Assembly (NCBI GenBank): GCA_034401795.1
Contig: CM067372.1
Span: 17,387,924 to 17,451,923, forward strand
Source of the DNA: Chaetoderma sp. LZ-2023a
Lineage: Eukaryota; Mollusca; Caudofoveata; Chaetodermatida; Chaetodermatidae
DNA length: 64,000 nucleotides
Direction: 5' to 3'
The translations under genes and the position numbers were made by a program. Positions 44,709 to 56,600 of the stretch are shown here, piece by piece (the first letter of the stretch is position 1; each line of letters opens with the position of its first letter). The notes under the pieces were generated by a model that was not told where the DNA came from, did no database searches, and saw nothing but the letters and a program-made list of their open reading frames with translations.

Positions 44709-44866
44709 TAACAAGAGGCCCATGGGGCCTGTGTTGCTTACCTGGAGCACTATGCATTTTTGTCAAAATTGTTGGTGGGTGGTTTAGGAGTAGTCTTTTA
44801 AATGAGTTTGTGGTCATTTTTGAAAGTCCAATATGGCCGCCAAACACGCTACATTTTGATTGGTCC
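44709..44866 (-). repeat. AAGAGGCCC-type interspersed repeat, truncated copy
   Basis: Starts AACAAGAGGCCCATGGGGCC after an (AAT)n run and keeps TTTTTGTCAAAATTGTTGGT to CGCTACATTTTGATTGG. It then stops where DIRS-like sequence begins. The left end is fixed and the right end variable. Confidence 0.7.
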
Positions 44867-46755
44867 ACTGCGGCCGGACCAGGCGAGATAGGTGAGTACC
44901 ACGCCTGGCCAGCCACACCCGTACTGTGTCGGTTGGCGGCAAACCAACCATCGCAGGACCGGTGCCCGGTACTGGAGTGGCCTCAACCATGGACGGATCC
45001 GCTGCCCTGGCTTGCGCCAAGCCAGACAGATGGAGGACGGTTCCGTCCAGGACGGAATCGACCTCCATGCTCTCCACCCGCGGCATCACAGGCCGCAGCA
45101 ATCTCTCCTCCTCGGCTTCCTCATCTTTAGACCCTGAAGAGTCGTCACTCTAGACGGACCAGCCACCGCTACTGGACCACCCGGAGGTGGCCGCAGAGAC
45201 AGAGCCCATCAGGCCGGAGCCCGACGGGACTGCCAGGGGGCCGTACGAGACGGCTCCCTCGGTGGCCAGTCCAGAACCCTGTCCAAGGATAGGGTCAGAA
45301 TCAAACACGGGAAGAGACTGCCCTACAACTTTTGGCAGCAGGGACGACACCAGCGTGGGTAGAACGCTATGCAAGAAGTCTTGCATAGCAGGACCAAACC
45401 ACGCTGGCGGTGCCATCTCCGCCACCTCCGGTTGCAGACGTGGAACGCCCCCAAGGGCCGAAATGGACGCTCCACGATTTACTTTCGGACCGCCTGACCC
45501 CGCATCAGACCCTGCCAAGTCCTTCTGGGCAAGGAACTTGAGCATCATATCGACCGACCACACTGCGCAAACGTTACACCTTCTGTCTAGATTACACTTA
45601 GTACAGCGGAAACAGACATGGTCCTTGAATAGAACTACAAATTTGTGGCACTTGTCACATGATGGCGGGGCTGGCTTGGCCTATGAATAAGCACAAACCT
45701 ACAATAAGCAAGCGGAACGAAACAGAAATGGAAGACAGACAATTAATTTTCAAATATTTTGACCATAAATTAACTGTTAACCCTCCCACACCCCACCCCA
45801 CAACGTTACAGCAAAGATCGCATTGATTATGACGACAAGAACGAAGCGGGCAATAATCCACCCATACACTGATCATCAAGGATGTATAACGGAACCAGGA
45901 ATCATATCGCATAGCATTCGGGGTATATTTACTAATAAATATAAATTATACTCCTAACGAAGGCCAAAACGATATGTGAAGAAACAACAAAATGTAAACA
46001 AACTGCTGTAGCACACAGTAAAACCGCAGACCACACATCTAAATCAAGAATTTCGAAACCACTGATCATTGCAAACAGATCGTGATAACACGCAAAACTT
46101 GAAAATTCCAGTTTTTCTGGTACCAATTAAATTACGCAGCACCTAGAATCAGATGCGCGAATTAATGAAAACATTTTCTTCACATAAACATCCGAGTAAC
46201 ACGGTGTGACGTCACCCGCTCCGATCTTACGGAGAACGACGTCAGCAGATTTTCATGTTAAAACACCGTCAAGCCAACACCGTATTTCATATCTGCCGAT
46301 CGCTTGTTGGGGTTTAAAGGAAGGCGATCATCGGCATATTTCGTTGTTAACACACATCCCAGATTCTTTGGGGTTAGAAATTGGAACATGCGACACAGAC
46401 AAAATTTTGAAGACCTAAGTCTTTTAACTATGGAATAACATGGAAATATACGACCTGGTTATCATCGGCTGCATCCATGGTAATCCAATATATCCTTAGA
46501 GAGCGCACAAAGCTATCACAATTACACAGAAAAAAGACTTAATATAAACTCAAGACTTCCAACTGCAAAAAAGCATGTGTCTCTTGTTGCTATGCAAACA
46601 AGAATGAGCTTCATGGCAGACGGGTACTCGGCAGTTGGGAGCCGAGTACCCGGTTCCAGGAGTCGGTAAAGCTTACTAAGTCTATATATAGTCCTAGGGC
46701 CCAGCTATCCAGGCTAGCTGTATCAGAAGTAATAGAATGGTGAGTATTGATCGAA
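44867..46755 (-). mobile_element. DIRS-type retroelement, 5' part only (fossil)
   Basis: Holds the leader with GTGTGACGTCACCCG, a terminal-repeat region (GGTACCCGGTTCCAGG-like words near 46640) and the start of a gag-like region. That region reads CDKCHKFVVLF, CFRCTKC, CNVCAVWS on the minus strand. It corresponds to about 29850-31786 of the larger fossil. RT and recombinase parts are absent. It is partial and broken, of intermediate age. Confidence 0.8.
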
Positions 46756-46759
46756 GGAG

Positions 46760-47550
46760 AATTTCAGTAGTTTCACACACTCTATCAGTAGTGGACTTTC
46801 AGTAGTTTTACACACTCTATCAGTAGTGGATTTTCAGTAGTTTCACACACTCGTTCAGTAGTGGATTTTCAGTAGTTTCACACACTTTTTCAGTAGTGGA
46901 TTTTCAGTAGTTTCACACACTTTTTCAGTAGTGGATTTTCAGTAGTTTCACACACTCTATCAGTAGTGGATTTTCAGTAGTTTCACACACTCTATCAGTA
47001 GTGGATTTTCAGTAGTTTCACACACTCTATCAGTAGTGGATTTTCAGTAGTTTCACACACTTTTTCAGTAGTGAATTTTCAGTAGATTCACACACTTTTT
47101 CAGTAGTGAATGTTCAGTAGTTTCACACACTTTTTCAGTGGTGGATTTTCAGTAGTTTCACACACTCTTTCAGTAGTGGATTTTCAGTAGTTTCACACAC
47201 TCTTTCAGTAGTGGATTTTCAGTAGTTTCACACACTTTTTCAGTAGTGAATTTTCAGTAGATTCACACACTTTTTCAGTAGTGGATTTTCAGTAGTTTCA
47301 CACACTCTCAGTGGTGGATTTTCAGTAGTTTCACACACTCTATCAGTAGTGGATTTTCAGTAGTTTCACACACACTTTTTCAGTAGTGGATTTTCAGTAG
47401 TTTCACACACTCTATCAGTAGTGGATTTTCAGTAGTTTCACACACACTTTTTCAGTAGTGGATTTTCAGTAGTTTCACACACACTTTTTTAGTAGTGGAT
47501 TTTCAGTAGTTTCACACACTCTTTCAATAGTGGATTTTCAGTAGTTTGAG
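46760..47550. repeat. 35-bp minisatellite array
   Basis: About 22 copies of TTTTCAGTAGTTTCACACAC then TCTATCAGTAGTGGA, with TCTATC, TTTTTC and TCTTTC variants. It starts right after the DIRS fossil end GAGTATTGATCGAAGGAGAA. Confidence 0.95.
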
Positions 47551-48949
47551 GAACCGTTCAAGGAGTTCAGTAGTAATTAAAAAAGCAGCAAAACATGATT
47601 TTAAACAAGGCGAGAGAAGAATATCAATGAAATTTTACTACTGGAATGATTGACTGTTATCGAGCCAGTCATTCCGGTGGCAAAATGTAAATATAATCAT
47701 CTAGTAATGTGCGAGTTACTTTACCATTACATTTTTGGATAGAAATTTTTTTATTGATTTGCAATACACATGTACAGTATGTATCGCCTTTTTCTGCTCT
47801 TTAAAACCGGTCATCGTTCTGTATATTCTCGCTTATACACATGTCTTTTGAACTGGTTTTTTTATTGGTATTGCAGCATTATCAGGTTGCTCTGAGCGCT
47901 TCCACTAAGTTTGGTGATTATTTTCCATATTTAGACACCAAAATCGGAAAACAAAGCCTGAAATCCACTGTGCACAAAATCTAAGAGCGCAATCACGGAT
48001 CTATATATTACCACGAAATATATGTTACAATATTTTGGTAAAGACTTATTATATTAAAATATAAAGATTATTTTGAATTTCTGACGCTTTGAACGGATGA
48101 TTTCTGATTTACATCGGTATATTTATATAGTTGAATTGCATATCTGTAGCCATCATAAACAAACAAACTTCCGGGATTCTCGCATAGTACTAACGTTCAC
48201 ATTCTATTAATCCAATGCTGTAATAAGGCGAAAAATGCTGATTAACAAGATTAGAGAATCTTGGCAGGCTGTTTCATAGATATAGAATTCCATAGAGCGT
48301 GTATGCTAATTCTATTACGTAGTTAAACAAAGTATCAGATTAATATAGCCAATACAATTTCACTTCTCATAAAAATATATAAATTTGCCTCTATTCAAAT
48401 TCTCCATCCAATTATCAAAAGAGAATTGAGTCCCTTTTGGAGGCTACAAGTATATAATATGCCAAAATAAAGGTATGAGCATAAGCACTCTACTGCCATT
48501 TTAACTCTATGGGATGTTCTCAAATGTCGGCTAGATTGAGCAATTATCACGTCTTGACATAATGGAAGCCGACGTGTTTTGATAAGCGGATGCCTTTTTT
48601 ATAGACCCACAAAAGGAAATTCGTAACTTTACCACCTTGTCCGTATTACCGCAATTGCACAATTTTTTATTTCCGTATTTTCACTCGCCACCCGTACATG
48701 CGAAGTTTGGATGCTATTTCCGTACAAACTACGAACAATCCGTAGGTGTTGGCAGGTCTGTTAATACAATTCCTACTCTTATATTAAATCGGCAAAAATG
48801 TGCTTACACCCTCGAAAACCCATTATCCGATGATATATAGGACCGGACTGGCCAACAATCTTTGGGTACAATGCATTATTGCCAGATTTTTCCCATTTAT
48901 TTGCAGATTATAGTGAATGAAGTGAGCGTATATAGATAATATGTACGTA
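47551..48949. other. unassigned AT-rich sequence
   Basis: Contains one palindromic-family copy (47622-47706). Near 48915-48950 GTGAGCGTATATAGATAATA resembles the 5' region of the LINE at 61240-61265. No gene was recognised. Confidence 0.45.
47622..47706. repeat. palindromic repeat family P1, core only
   Basis: ATTTTACTACTGGAATGATT, GACTGTTATCGAGCCAGTCA, TTCCGGTGGCAAAATG. Only the inner arms are kept. Confidence 0.7.
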
Positions 48950-51526
48950 GGTGTAATGAGGGAAAAATCAACAGAAAATGAGACAGGGAACCATGCTAAA
49001 ATACATATACCATGCGAATGAGAAACCTTCGTTTCCAGTCACAAAATATTTTTGGTTCCGGTTTCGGCTTATGATATAGCTTTTGTGGTTTCTTCATGAG
49101 CCCCCGTTGCATTATGGGATATGTTCTTCATTATGCGTATGTTCCCATAGTTGTTTTAGGGCAACCTACTGCGCATTTTCAATGTCCAAAATTTGTGTGA
49201 TATTGTTATCATGAAATAGCGTACATTTACTATAGAATGTAAAACGATTAAATTGTCTGACGCAGACCTGATAAAAGCTTTATTTATTCCTATTTATGGG
49301 TCTTGTAGATGCAATATGAAGTTTGGTTGACTGTCTCGTATTATTTTAAACACTTATGGCCGTGGCAAGTCGTGGGTATATGTATTTAGCACCGATAGCA
49401 GGAAATATAAGGCCAGGTACCACACAATTTGCACCCGGATGGAATGTAAATTCATGTATTTAATCGCAGACATGCATTAATTCCTTTTTTGTAGCGTATG
49501 TCTGGATAAACACGATCTAAAAATTCTAGCGGACGACATTTCATTATGACACCATAGTTACTATGGACTTGTTTATATTTCCCCAAATAGCGAGGAGCAC
49601 CGCAATACATTGGTACAAATTTGATAACTTATGGGACTGGCGCAACTATTTAATGGTGCAGGCCCCGCTAAGAGATGCAATAATGCTGGCGGATATCACT
49701 AACAATGGGCAGACGCATTGCTGTGAATATCATGGACTAGATTTACCAGAATTCTCTCCGTGCATGATTAAAAATTAGCTTCGAATGTACTATACATGGG
49801 CATACGTATTTAGGACATTTTGACCATATACAAATTTGTCCTATTTATTTAAGCAATAAATGGTGCATCTGTGTTCGCTTATAGGCAACGCCTATTTTCA
49901 TATGAACTTCTTTCAGACGGAAAAAGCTGCGAAATTATTCAGTTTCATTTATTTGTCGAATAAAAAAAATCTGGTGAAAATGTATTTTCCATGTTTTCAC
50001 ACGTTTACGTAGATAGCTGCAAAAGGTAATAATATACATATATATATATATATATATATATCTATATATATATATATATATATTATACATGAAATATATG
50101 ACATAATTAGCTCAGGTTTAACTTAGTGCTAAAGGACAAACAAGAGACCATGGGACCTCTGACATGGGACAGATAGACAACATATTTACAGGTACACAGA
50201 GGTGTGCTTATCTTGCTGATTAAAATTATTATCATTATTTGTTTTGGTGACTGGGTGCAAGTATGATAATACCATGGCGGTGCGTTTTTTTTTGTTTTTT
50301 TTAGGGAGCTGGGGTTTTTTGGCTGTTTTTTTAGGGTCTAGTAGGTGTTTACAATCATATTTTTGATCTTCTGTTTAAATGACTGTAGAGTAATAATGTC
50401 TGTGCGTGTCTTTGTATCTGTGTTATTCCATACTTGTATTGCTTTATATGAGGGTTTTTGTTGTGCTGCTTTTGTTTGGTGTCTTGTGCGCAATAATTTA
50501 TAAATGACAAATTGTGTTAGAAATGTTGTCTAGTGTCTGATACGATTAAATAGCGATGTTAATATGAAAATAGGCATTGCCTATAAGCGAACGCAGACAC
50601 CATTTATTGCTAAAATAAATAGGACGAATTTGTATATGGTCGAAATGTCCTAAATACGTATGCCCATGTATAGTACATTTGAAGCTAATTTTTAATCTAG
50701 CTTGGAGGGCATTCTGGTAAATCCAGTCCACGATATTCACAACAATGCGTCTGCCCATTGTTAGTGATATCCGCCAGCATTATTGCATCTTCTACCGGGG
50801 CCTACACCATTAAATAGTGGCACCAGTCCAATGACGTTATAAAATTTGTACCGACGTATCGCGGTGCTCCTCGCTATTTGGGGAAATACAAACAAGTTCA
50901 TAGTAACTATGACGTCATAATGAAATGTTGTCCGCTAGAATTTTTAGATCGCGTTTATCCAGCCATAAGCTACAAAAAACGGGGATTAATGCATGTCTGC
51001 CAGTAAATACATGAATGTACATTCGATCCGGGTGCGAATCGCGTGTTACCCGGCGTCAAATGTCTTGCTATCGATGCTAAATACATACCATATTGACAAC
51101 AACGACTTGCCACGGCCATAAGTGTTAAAAATAATACGAGACAGTCAACCAAACTTCATATTGCATTTACAAGACCCATAAATATGAATAAATAAAGTTT
51201 TTATCTGGTCTGCGTCAGACTATTTAATCGCTTTACTATCTAAAGTAAGTGTACGCTATTTCGTGATAACAGTATCACACAAATTTTGGACATTGAAAAT
51301 GCGCAGTAGGTTGCCCTAAAACAACGAGAGGAACATACGCATAATGAAGAACCATATCCCATAATGCAACGGGGCCCATGAAGAAACCACAAAAGCTATA
51401 TCATAAGCCGAAACCGGAACCAAAAAAAAGCTCGTGACCAGAAACGACGCTTTCTCAGTCACATGGTATATGTATTCTAGCCTGGCTCCCTCTCTAATTT
51501 TCTGTTGATTTTTCCCTCATTACACC
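48950..51526. mobile_element. fold-back element with 0.96-kb inverted arms
   Basis: The left arm 48950-49907 and the right arm 50558-51526 are inverted copies at roughly 88-92 percent identity by eye. The outer tips are GGTGTAATGAGGGAAAAATC and its complement. The 650-bp spacer has a TA run (50036-50085) and T-rich sequence. Short frames in the arms (49563-49778 plus; 50546-50758 minus) are related to each other but resemble no known protein. Sequence on both sides resembles the 5' region of the LINE near 61165-61265, suggesting insertion into a copy of that sequence. Confidence 0.85.
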
Positions 51527-53459
51527 ACAGGAGTCTGCCGTTTTAGATTTGAAAATGCGAAATCAAAAATATGAAAACACGGTAACACTATATACTACTA
51601 TATATAATGTGTATATTATATATAGTAGTATACAGAGTTGCCCTTATGCGTCCTTTTGCGCGTATATATGCATAAAAATGGCAGAGGGACGCATACAGAT
51701 TAACCCTCTGCGTCCCCGAGGACGCTCGAGGGACGCAGTGAAAAAGTGTAACGGAAACTGGTAACTTTGGTGTGTGCTTAATTATCGATTATATTATCAT
51801 GTGTGTATATTTATTTGTGCATGTTTTTACTTTAAAAAATATACCTAATGTATTGTGTGTTCAATAAAAACGAACTTACTGCGTTGTTTAAGACTATGAT
51901 TTGTTGTATGTTTTCTTGCACAACTCAAAGTTGTTAATGCCCATAAATCAGATTCAACCACCACATTTAATTGTAAACACAATCCCCAAATCATCCTTAG
52001 TATTCCATTTGATCTAATTTTTTTTATAAGTAATGAGTTTACAAGCCCGATGTTAGTCGCCTTGTTTGGCCTACAAATTGCAAAAATACCCGCCATGTTT
52101 CTGTCTGTTGTGCTAATCGTCAGTATGACGTGTCAGTATTTGATTGGATAACAGCGGAATCACCCTCTAGAGGAACTCACGCTTGAGAAATCCAATACAA
52201 CTGATCAAGCGTATACAAACATGTCTGGGTGCCTTAACCCTTTCACAGCTCAGAACATTGGACAGATCACAACGCTGTTATCACTAATCTGCTGAATATT
52301 TTGAAATTAATTTGTGCATGCCTACTTGCCTAAAGCAGCAACGACTTACAGGCAAAATATTTTTTTCTATTTACTTTTCAAAATATCTAAATGGATGAAG
52401 GAATATATGGAAGATATTGTGATATCTTTTACATTTGAATGGTCATTTGATGGATTAGCGGCGATGTCTTTGTATTGCTGTTTGAATAACGGTATCAATA
52501 CACGCTATAAGCCGTCTTTTATTTAGCAATAGCGGCTGATTGATTGACTGGTGGATTAGTGTTTTATAATGTTTAGCAATACTCTGTTCAACGATATCAT
52601 CGATCTACAGGTAGGCATGCGTTAAAATATTGATTTTTTTCCAAACAGCGTGTAGCTCAAAGCTCTCCGATACAAGCGCCCTTATTGGATACACGCTAAT
52701 GCATTATCTATGTGTCAACCAATCAGCAATCGCGTTACATAGTTACTCCCTATGAATTAGACATATCCGGTTATTGGCTGATATATTTTCACTAATTACG
52801 CAGTTTAATCTGATTTATACAGATTATGTTTGATAAATTATTGTTTTGTCTGATCTTAACCTATGTATTCCACTATATTTGGTCATTCCAGTTAAATTAT
52901 AAAAAATATGTGCGCATTATATCGAAGGTCAAGTTATCCTTGAGCAAACTCACCCCAGATACTCGTAATTTTTCAATTCGTCCAAAGTCAAGTTAGGGTT
53001 TAATAGAAAAATTAATGCAGCGATCTTTGCTAATTACTAATGTTGCGTGGTCTTTGGAAATGTTAATCATACAAGGTTGTCAATGTAGGTTGGTTGGTTT
53101 ATCAGACAACAAACAAGTACAGTGCTTTAAGTTATTGTGTATTGACATGCAGTTCAAATGTTATTAGTTAAATATACAAGGGCCACTTCAATAGATCAAT
53201 TTTAGCCACCATTGTAGATCACAGAATACATATTTTTGAAAATTTACCACTGGAATGACTGGCACTGTTTTCAACATGTTTAATAAAGTGCTTTATAATT
53301 AGATCAATGTGTTGTGTTTATTTTAAGAAAAAAACATGGGACCCCCATATTTCAAGATGAGGACCCCATGGGACCCCCAGATTTTAGTGAGACCCCCAAA
53401 TCTGAGGGTGTGGGGTCCTTTGGACCCCCAAAGATCAGATGTTGTGGGCAACATTGGTA
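51527..53459. other. intergenic sequence with LINE-5'-like fragment and hairpin
   Basis: 51527-51590 repeats the LINE 5' word GGAGTCTGCCGTTTTAGAT and CGGTAACACTATA. A TA-rich hairpin is at 51593-51632 and GGACGCA/TGCGTCC inverted words at 51655-51740. A minus-strand frame starts at 52096 (MAGIFAICRPNKATN) behind CCAAT-like sequence but matches nothing I know. A palindromic-family half copy is at 53205-53268. Confidence 0.4.
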
Positions 53460-53700
53460 GTATATAATCATAATCATAATAATCATAACATGTACAGCTT
53501 TTTAGGACATTGTATCCTATTATCAGCTAATTCAATAAATTTGGTGATGAGCTACATTATCTAATAGTCATTTTTGGATTACATGGTTTATCTAGAGCTC
53601 TATAATTATAGTATACAGGATGTTGAATAAATAGTTTATCTAGTCTGGTTTTAAAACTATTTAGAGATGGAGCTTCAACAACTTCAGGCGTCAGGGAGTT

Positions 53701-54835
53701 CTACCAGTCTATGACACGGTTAGAGAAAAAGCTTTGTCTAAGGGATGTATTTGCTCTTGGTTTTAGTAATGTAAATTTATGACCTCTAGTTCTCTTTCTT
53801 GGACGGATAATTAGAAGTTTTCTAGAGTCCACAGTATACAGGTTATGCATGTACTTATAGACATTTATAAGATCCCCTCTTATTCTTCTGTATACTAGAC
53901 TTGGTAGTTCTAAATGTTCTAATCTTGCCTGGTAATTTAGATTTTTTAAGTTGGGCACCATTTTCGTAGCTCGTTTTTCTGCTTGTTTCCATGTGTTTGG
54001 TGACCATATAGGGGCAGCATACTCCAGGTGAGAGCGGATTAATGTTGGATAAAGTTTCATGAACAGGTCTTCATCTATATATTGGAATGTACGCCATATT
54101 ATGCCTGTCATTTTATTAGCCTTGGGAGTTATCTTCTCTATATGGCTCTCAAATGTTAGTTTTGTATCTATTGACACGCCTAGGTCATTGATTATATTTT
54201 CGTCATGTAATTTTAGGGTTTTCCCATCATCTATCATTTGATAGGAAACTTGTATTAAAGTGATTATGGCCTATGTGCATTACAGAACATTTTTGAGGAT
54301 TAAATCGGCCCTGCCATGTTTCTGACCACTGCTGCAGTGAGTTAAGGTCTTGTTGTAGTTCTTTACAATCATCTGCATGTGTTATGGTTCTATAAGCTTT
54401 AGTATCACCCGCAAATAAAAAAATGTCAGATTCAATCACAGATGGCATGTCATTGATAAAAATAGTGAAAAGTACTGGACCGAGTACACTGCCCTGTGGA
54501 ATTCCACTCAAAACAGGTGTCCATGCCGAAAAGGCTCCATTTACTACAACCCTCTGTTGGCGATTTGTTAAAAAGGATCTTAGCCAGTTTAGTAGATTAT
54601 CTGAAATTTTGTATTGGCTTAACTTACTTAGAAGGCGTTCATGAGGCACTGTGTCAAATGCCTTCATGAAATCAAGATACAGGACATCTATATCTTCACC
54701 CCTGTCTAGAGCAGTCGTCCAGGCCTCTAACACTTCTAATAATTGTGTAACTGTAGATCGCCCAGCCATGAAACCATGTTGATATTCAGTAAAAAACCTG
54801 TTATTTATCATGTGGGCTACTACCTTGTCCCTCAC
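53701..54835 (-). pseudogene. LINE ORF2 reverse transcriptase, two pieces
   Basis: Two frames, 54835-54227 and 54237-53701, meet with a small overlap, indicating one frameshift. The first carries YQHGFMAGRSTVTQLL, YLDFMKAFDTVPHERLL, SGIPQGSVLGPVLFTIFIND and the active-site box LFAGDTKAY. The family expects FADD there; the first catalytic Asp is Gly (GGT), so the enzyme would be inactive. The second has the thumb and downstream region (LGVSIDTKLTFESHI, YAAPIWSP, RRIRGDLINVYKYMH). The N-terminal finger region lies in broken frames up to about 55300. Confidence 0.9.
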
Positions 54836-55299
54836 AATGCTCTCCAGTACCTTACAGGAAATGGAAGTAAGGCTAACCGGTCTATAGTTATTTGGTTGTC
54901 TTTTTTACCCCTTCTTATGTATGGGTATGACATGGGCATATTTCCAATCTGTCGGCACTGATCCTGTGTCTAATGATTTTTGGTATATAAGTGTCAAGGG
55001 CCTTGCTATGACATCCTTTAATTCTTTGAGTAGCCGAGGATGTAAACCATCAGGTCCTGGGGATTTGTTTTGCTTTTAAGTTGCCTAGTTTTTCTTTCAC
55101 AGTATCCAGATTCACTTTAATGTTGCTCAATGCATTGGTTTCGGTTTTAAATTTCATAATGGGAATAATATTTATATTTTCTTGGGTAAATATACTAGAA
55201 AAAAGTTGATTTAATAATTCTGCTTTTTCTTGGTCTGTTACAGTAAGTTTACCATTTATGTCTTCAAGATCTCCTACACTTTCTTTTGTTTTTAGTTTA

Positions 55300-56499
55300 T
55301 TATTGACATAGCGCTAAAATGATGTTAGTCACGCTGTTTCTTTCAAAGAGCCTGACTGACTTTTTACATTGTGCTTTTACTTGATTTCTCACACGCGCAT
55401 ATTTGTTATAATGATGTGTATCTTGTGTGCCCAAATACGTTTTCCAGTACTTTTCTTTTTTTCTTATTAACCTAAGTAATTGTCTATTTAGCCATGGTGG
55501 TCTTTGTTTGTTTGAGGGAATTATTTTTTTGTGCGGTATATATATTGACATTGCTTGACTTATACTCTCTTTTAACTTCACCAAGCATTGATCCAGTGAC
55601 AGTCCTTCAAATTGTGTCTCCCAATTCTTGTCCAATTCCCTACATAACCCTTCATAATCTCCTTTGTCATATAAGAATTTTGTACCCTTACTTATTAAGG
55701 TGTAGCATATCAAATCAAAAGTAAAACAGATATGGTCACTTTTTCCCAAGTCAGGAAAAGTAGAAATATTTTCAACCATATACTGTTCATTTGTGAAGAC
55801 TAAATCTAAAGTACTAGGTTCGTTATTTGGACGATAACGAGTCGGAATGGTAACATGTTGGTAGAGAAAAGCGTCAGCTCCTGCTTCAAGAAATTTAGAT
55901 GCTCTTATTGATGGTTTACTAATTTGTGGTTCTATCTCCCAGGTAATTTCAGGATAATTATAGTCACCTATCAGTAGTAAATGTGAATGCTTGCTTTGAA
56001 CAGATCTTTTAATTGTATCCAGTAATCTGTTATCATTTATTTCATTTGAGTTTGGACTTCTGTATGTTCCCATTATTAGCAATTTGTCTCTTTGTTTTAG
56101 CCTAATTTCCACTACCACTATTTCATCTGGTAGGTAATCTATTGTTAATACTGGATTCAATACTGAGCGTATATATATACACACACCCCGGTTTACTTTC
56201 CCCAGGCTGCTATAGTCTTCTGCATTTGTAAATAAGGAATATCCATCAATTTGTAATTCCGCTTTATACACCTTGAATCTGAAGTGTTTGGGAAGTACTT
56301 CTGTTAATACAATGATATCTGGCTGTGTATCAAGAACCATCACTAAAAGTTCTTGTTGTTTATTTATGATAGAGTCAGCATTTGTATAAAATACTTTTAA
56401 CTTATTTTGTTGTGTTTGCATAGAGGGTGCTTCCTTTGATTTGCATAATATATGCCTGGACTTCTGTATGTTACTGGTAGTTACAGTTTTAGCACACAT
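55300..56499 (-). pseudogene. LINE ORF2 apurinic-like endonuclease domain
   Basis: The frame covers the APE-type endonuclease. LKVFYTNADSIINKQQELL is the N-terminal beta strand, DIIVLTEVLPK holds the catalytic Glu, GVCIYIRS follows, LLIGDYNYPEITW has the D.N pair, and GKSDHICFTFDL is the terminal SDH. All key residues are visible. It then runs toward the RT linker (PWLNRQLLRLIRKKEKYWKTY) and ends at a stop, after which the reading is broken. Confidence 0.9.
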
Positions 56500-56600
56500 A
56501 GGGTTAACTGTTGAGTTTTTAGTTTTGTCAACATAGTTTGTTTGACTTGGGTAGTTTGAATGTTGCAGATTATTTAGAACCTTGAAGCGGTTAGATAGTC

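Noticed and set aside
51845-52096. 83-codon minus-strand frame starting MAGIFAICRPNK
   Set aside because: Upstream CCAAT-like sequence is suggestive, but the protein matches nothing known and there is no second exon; left as unassigned.
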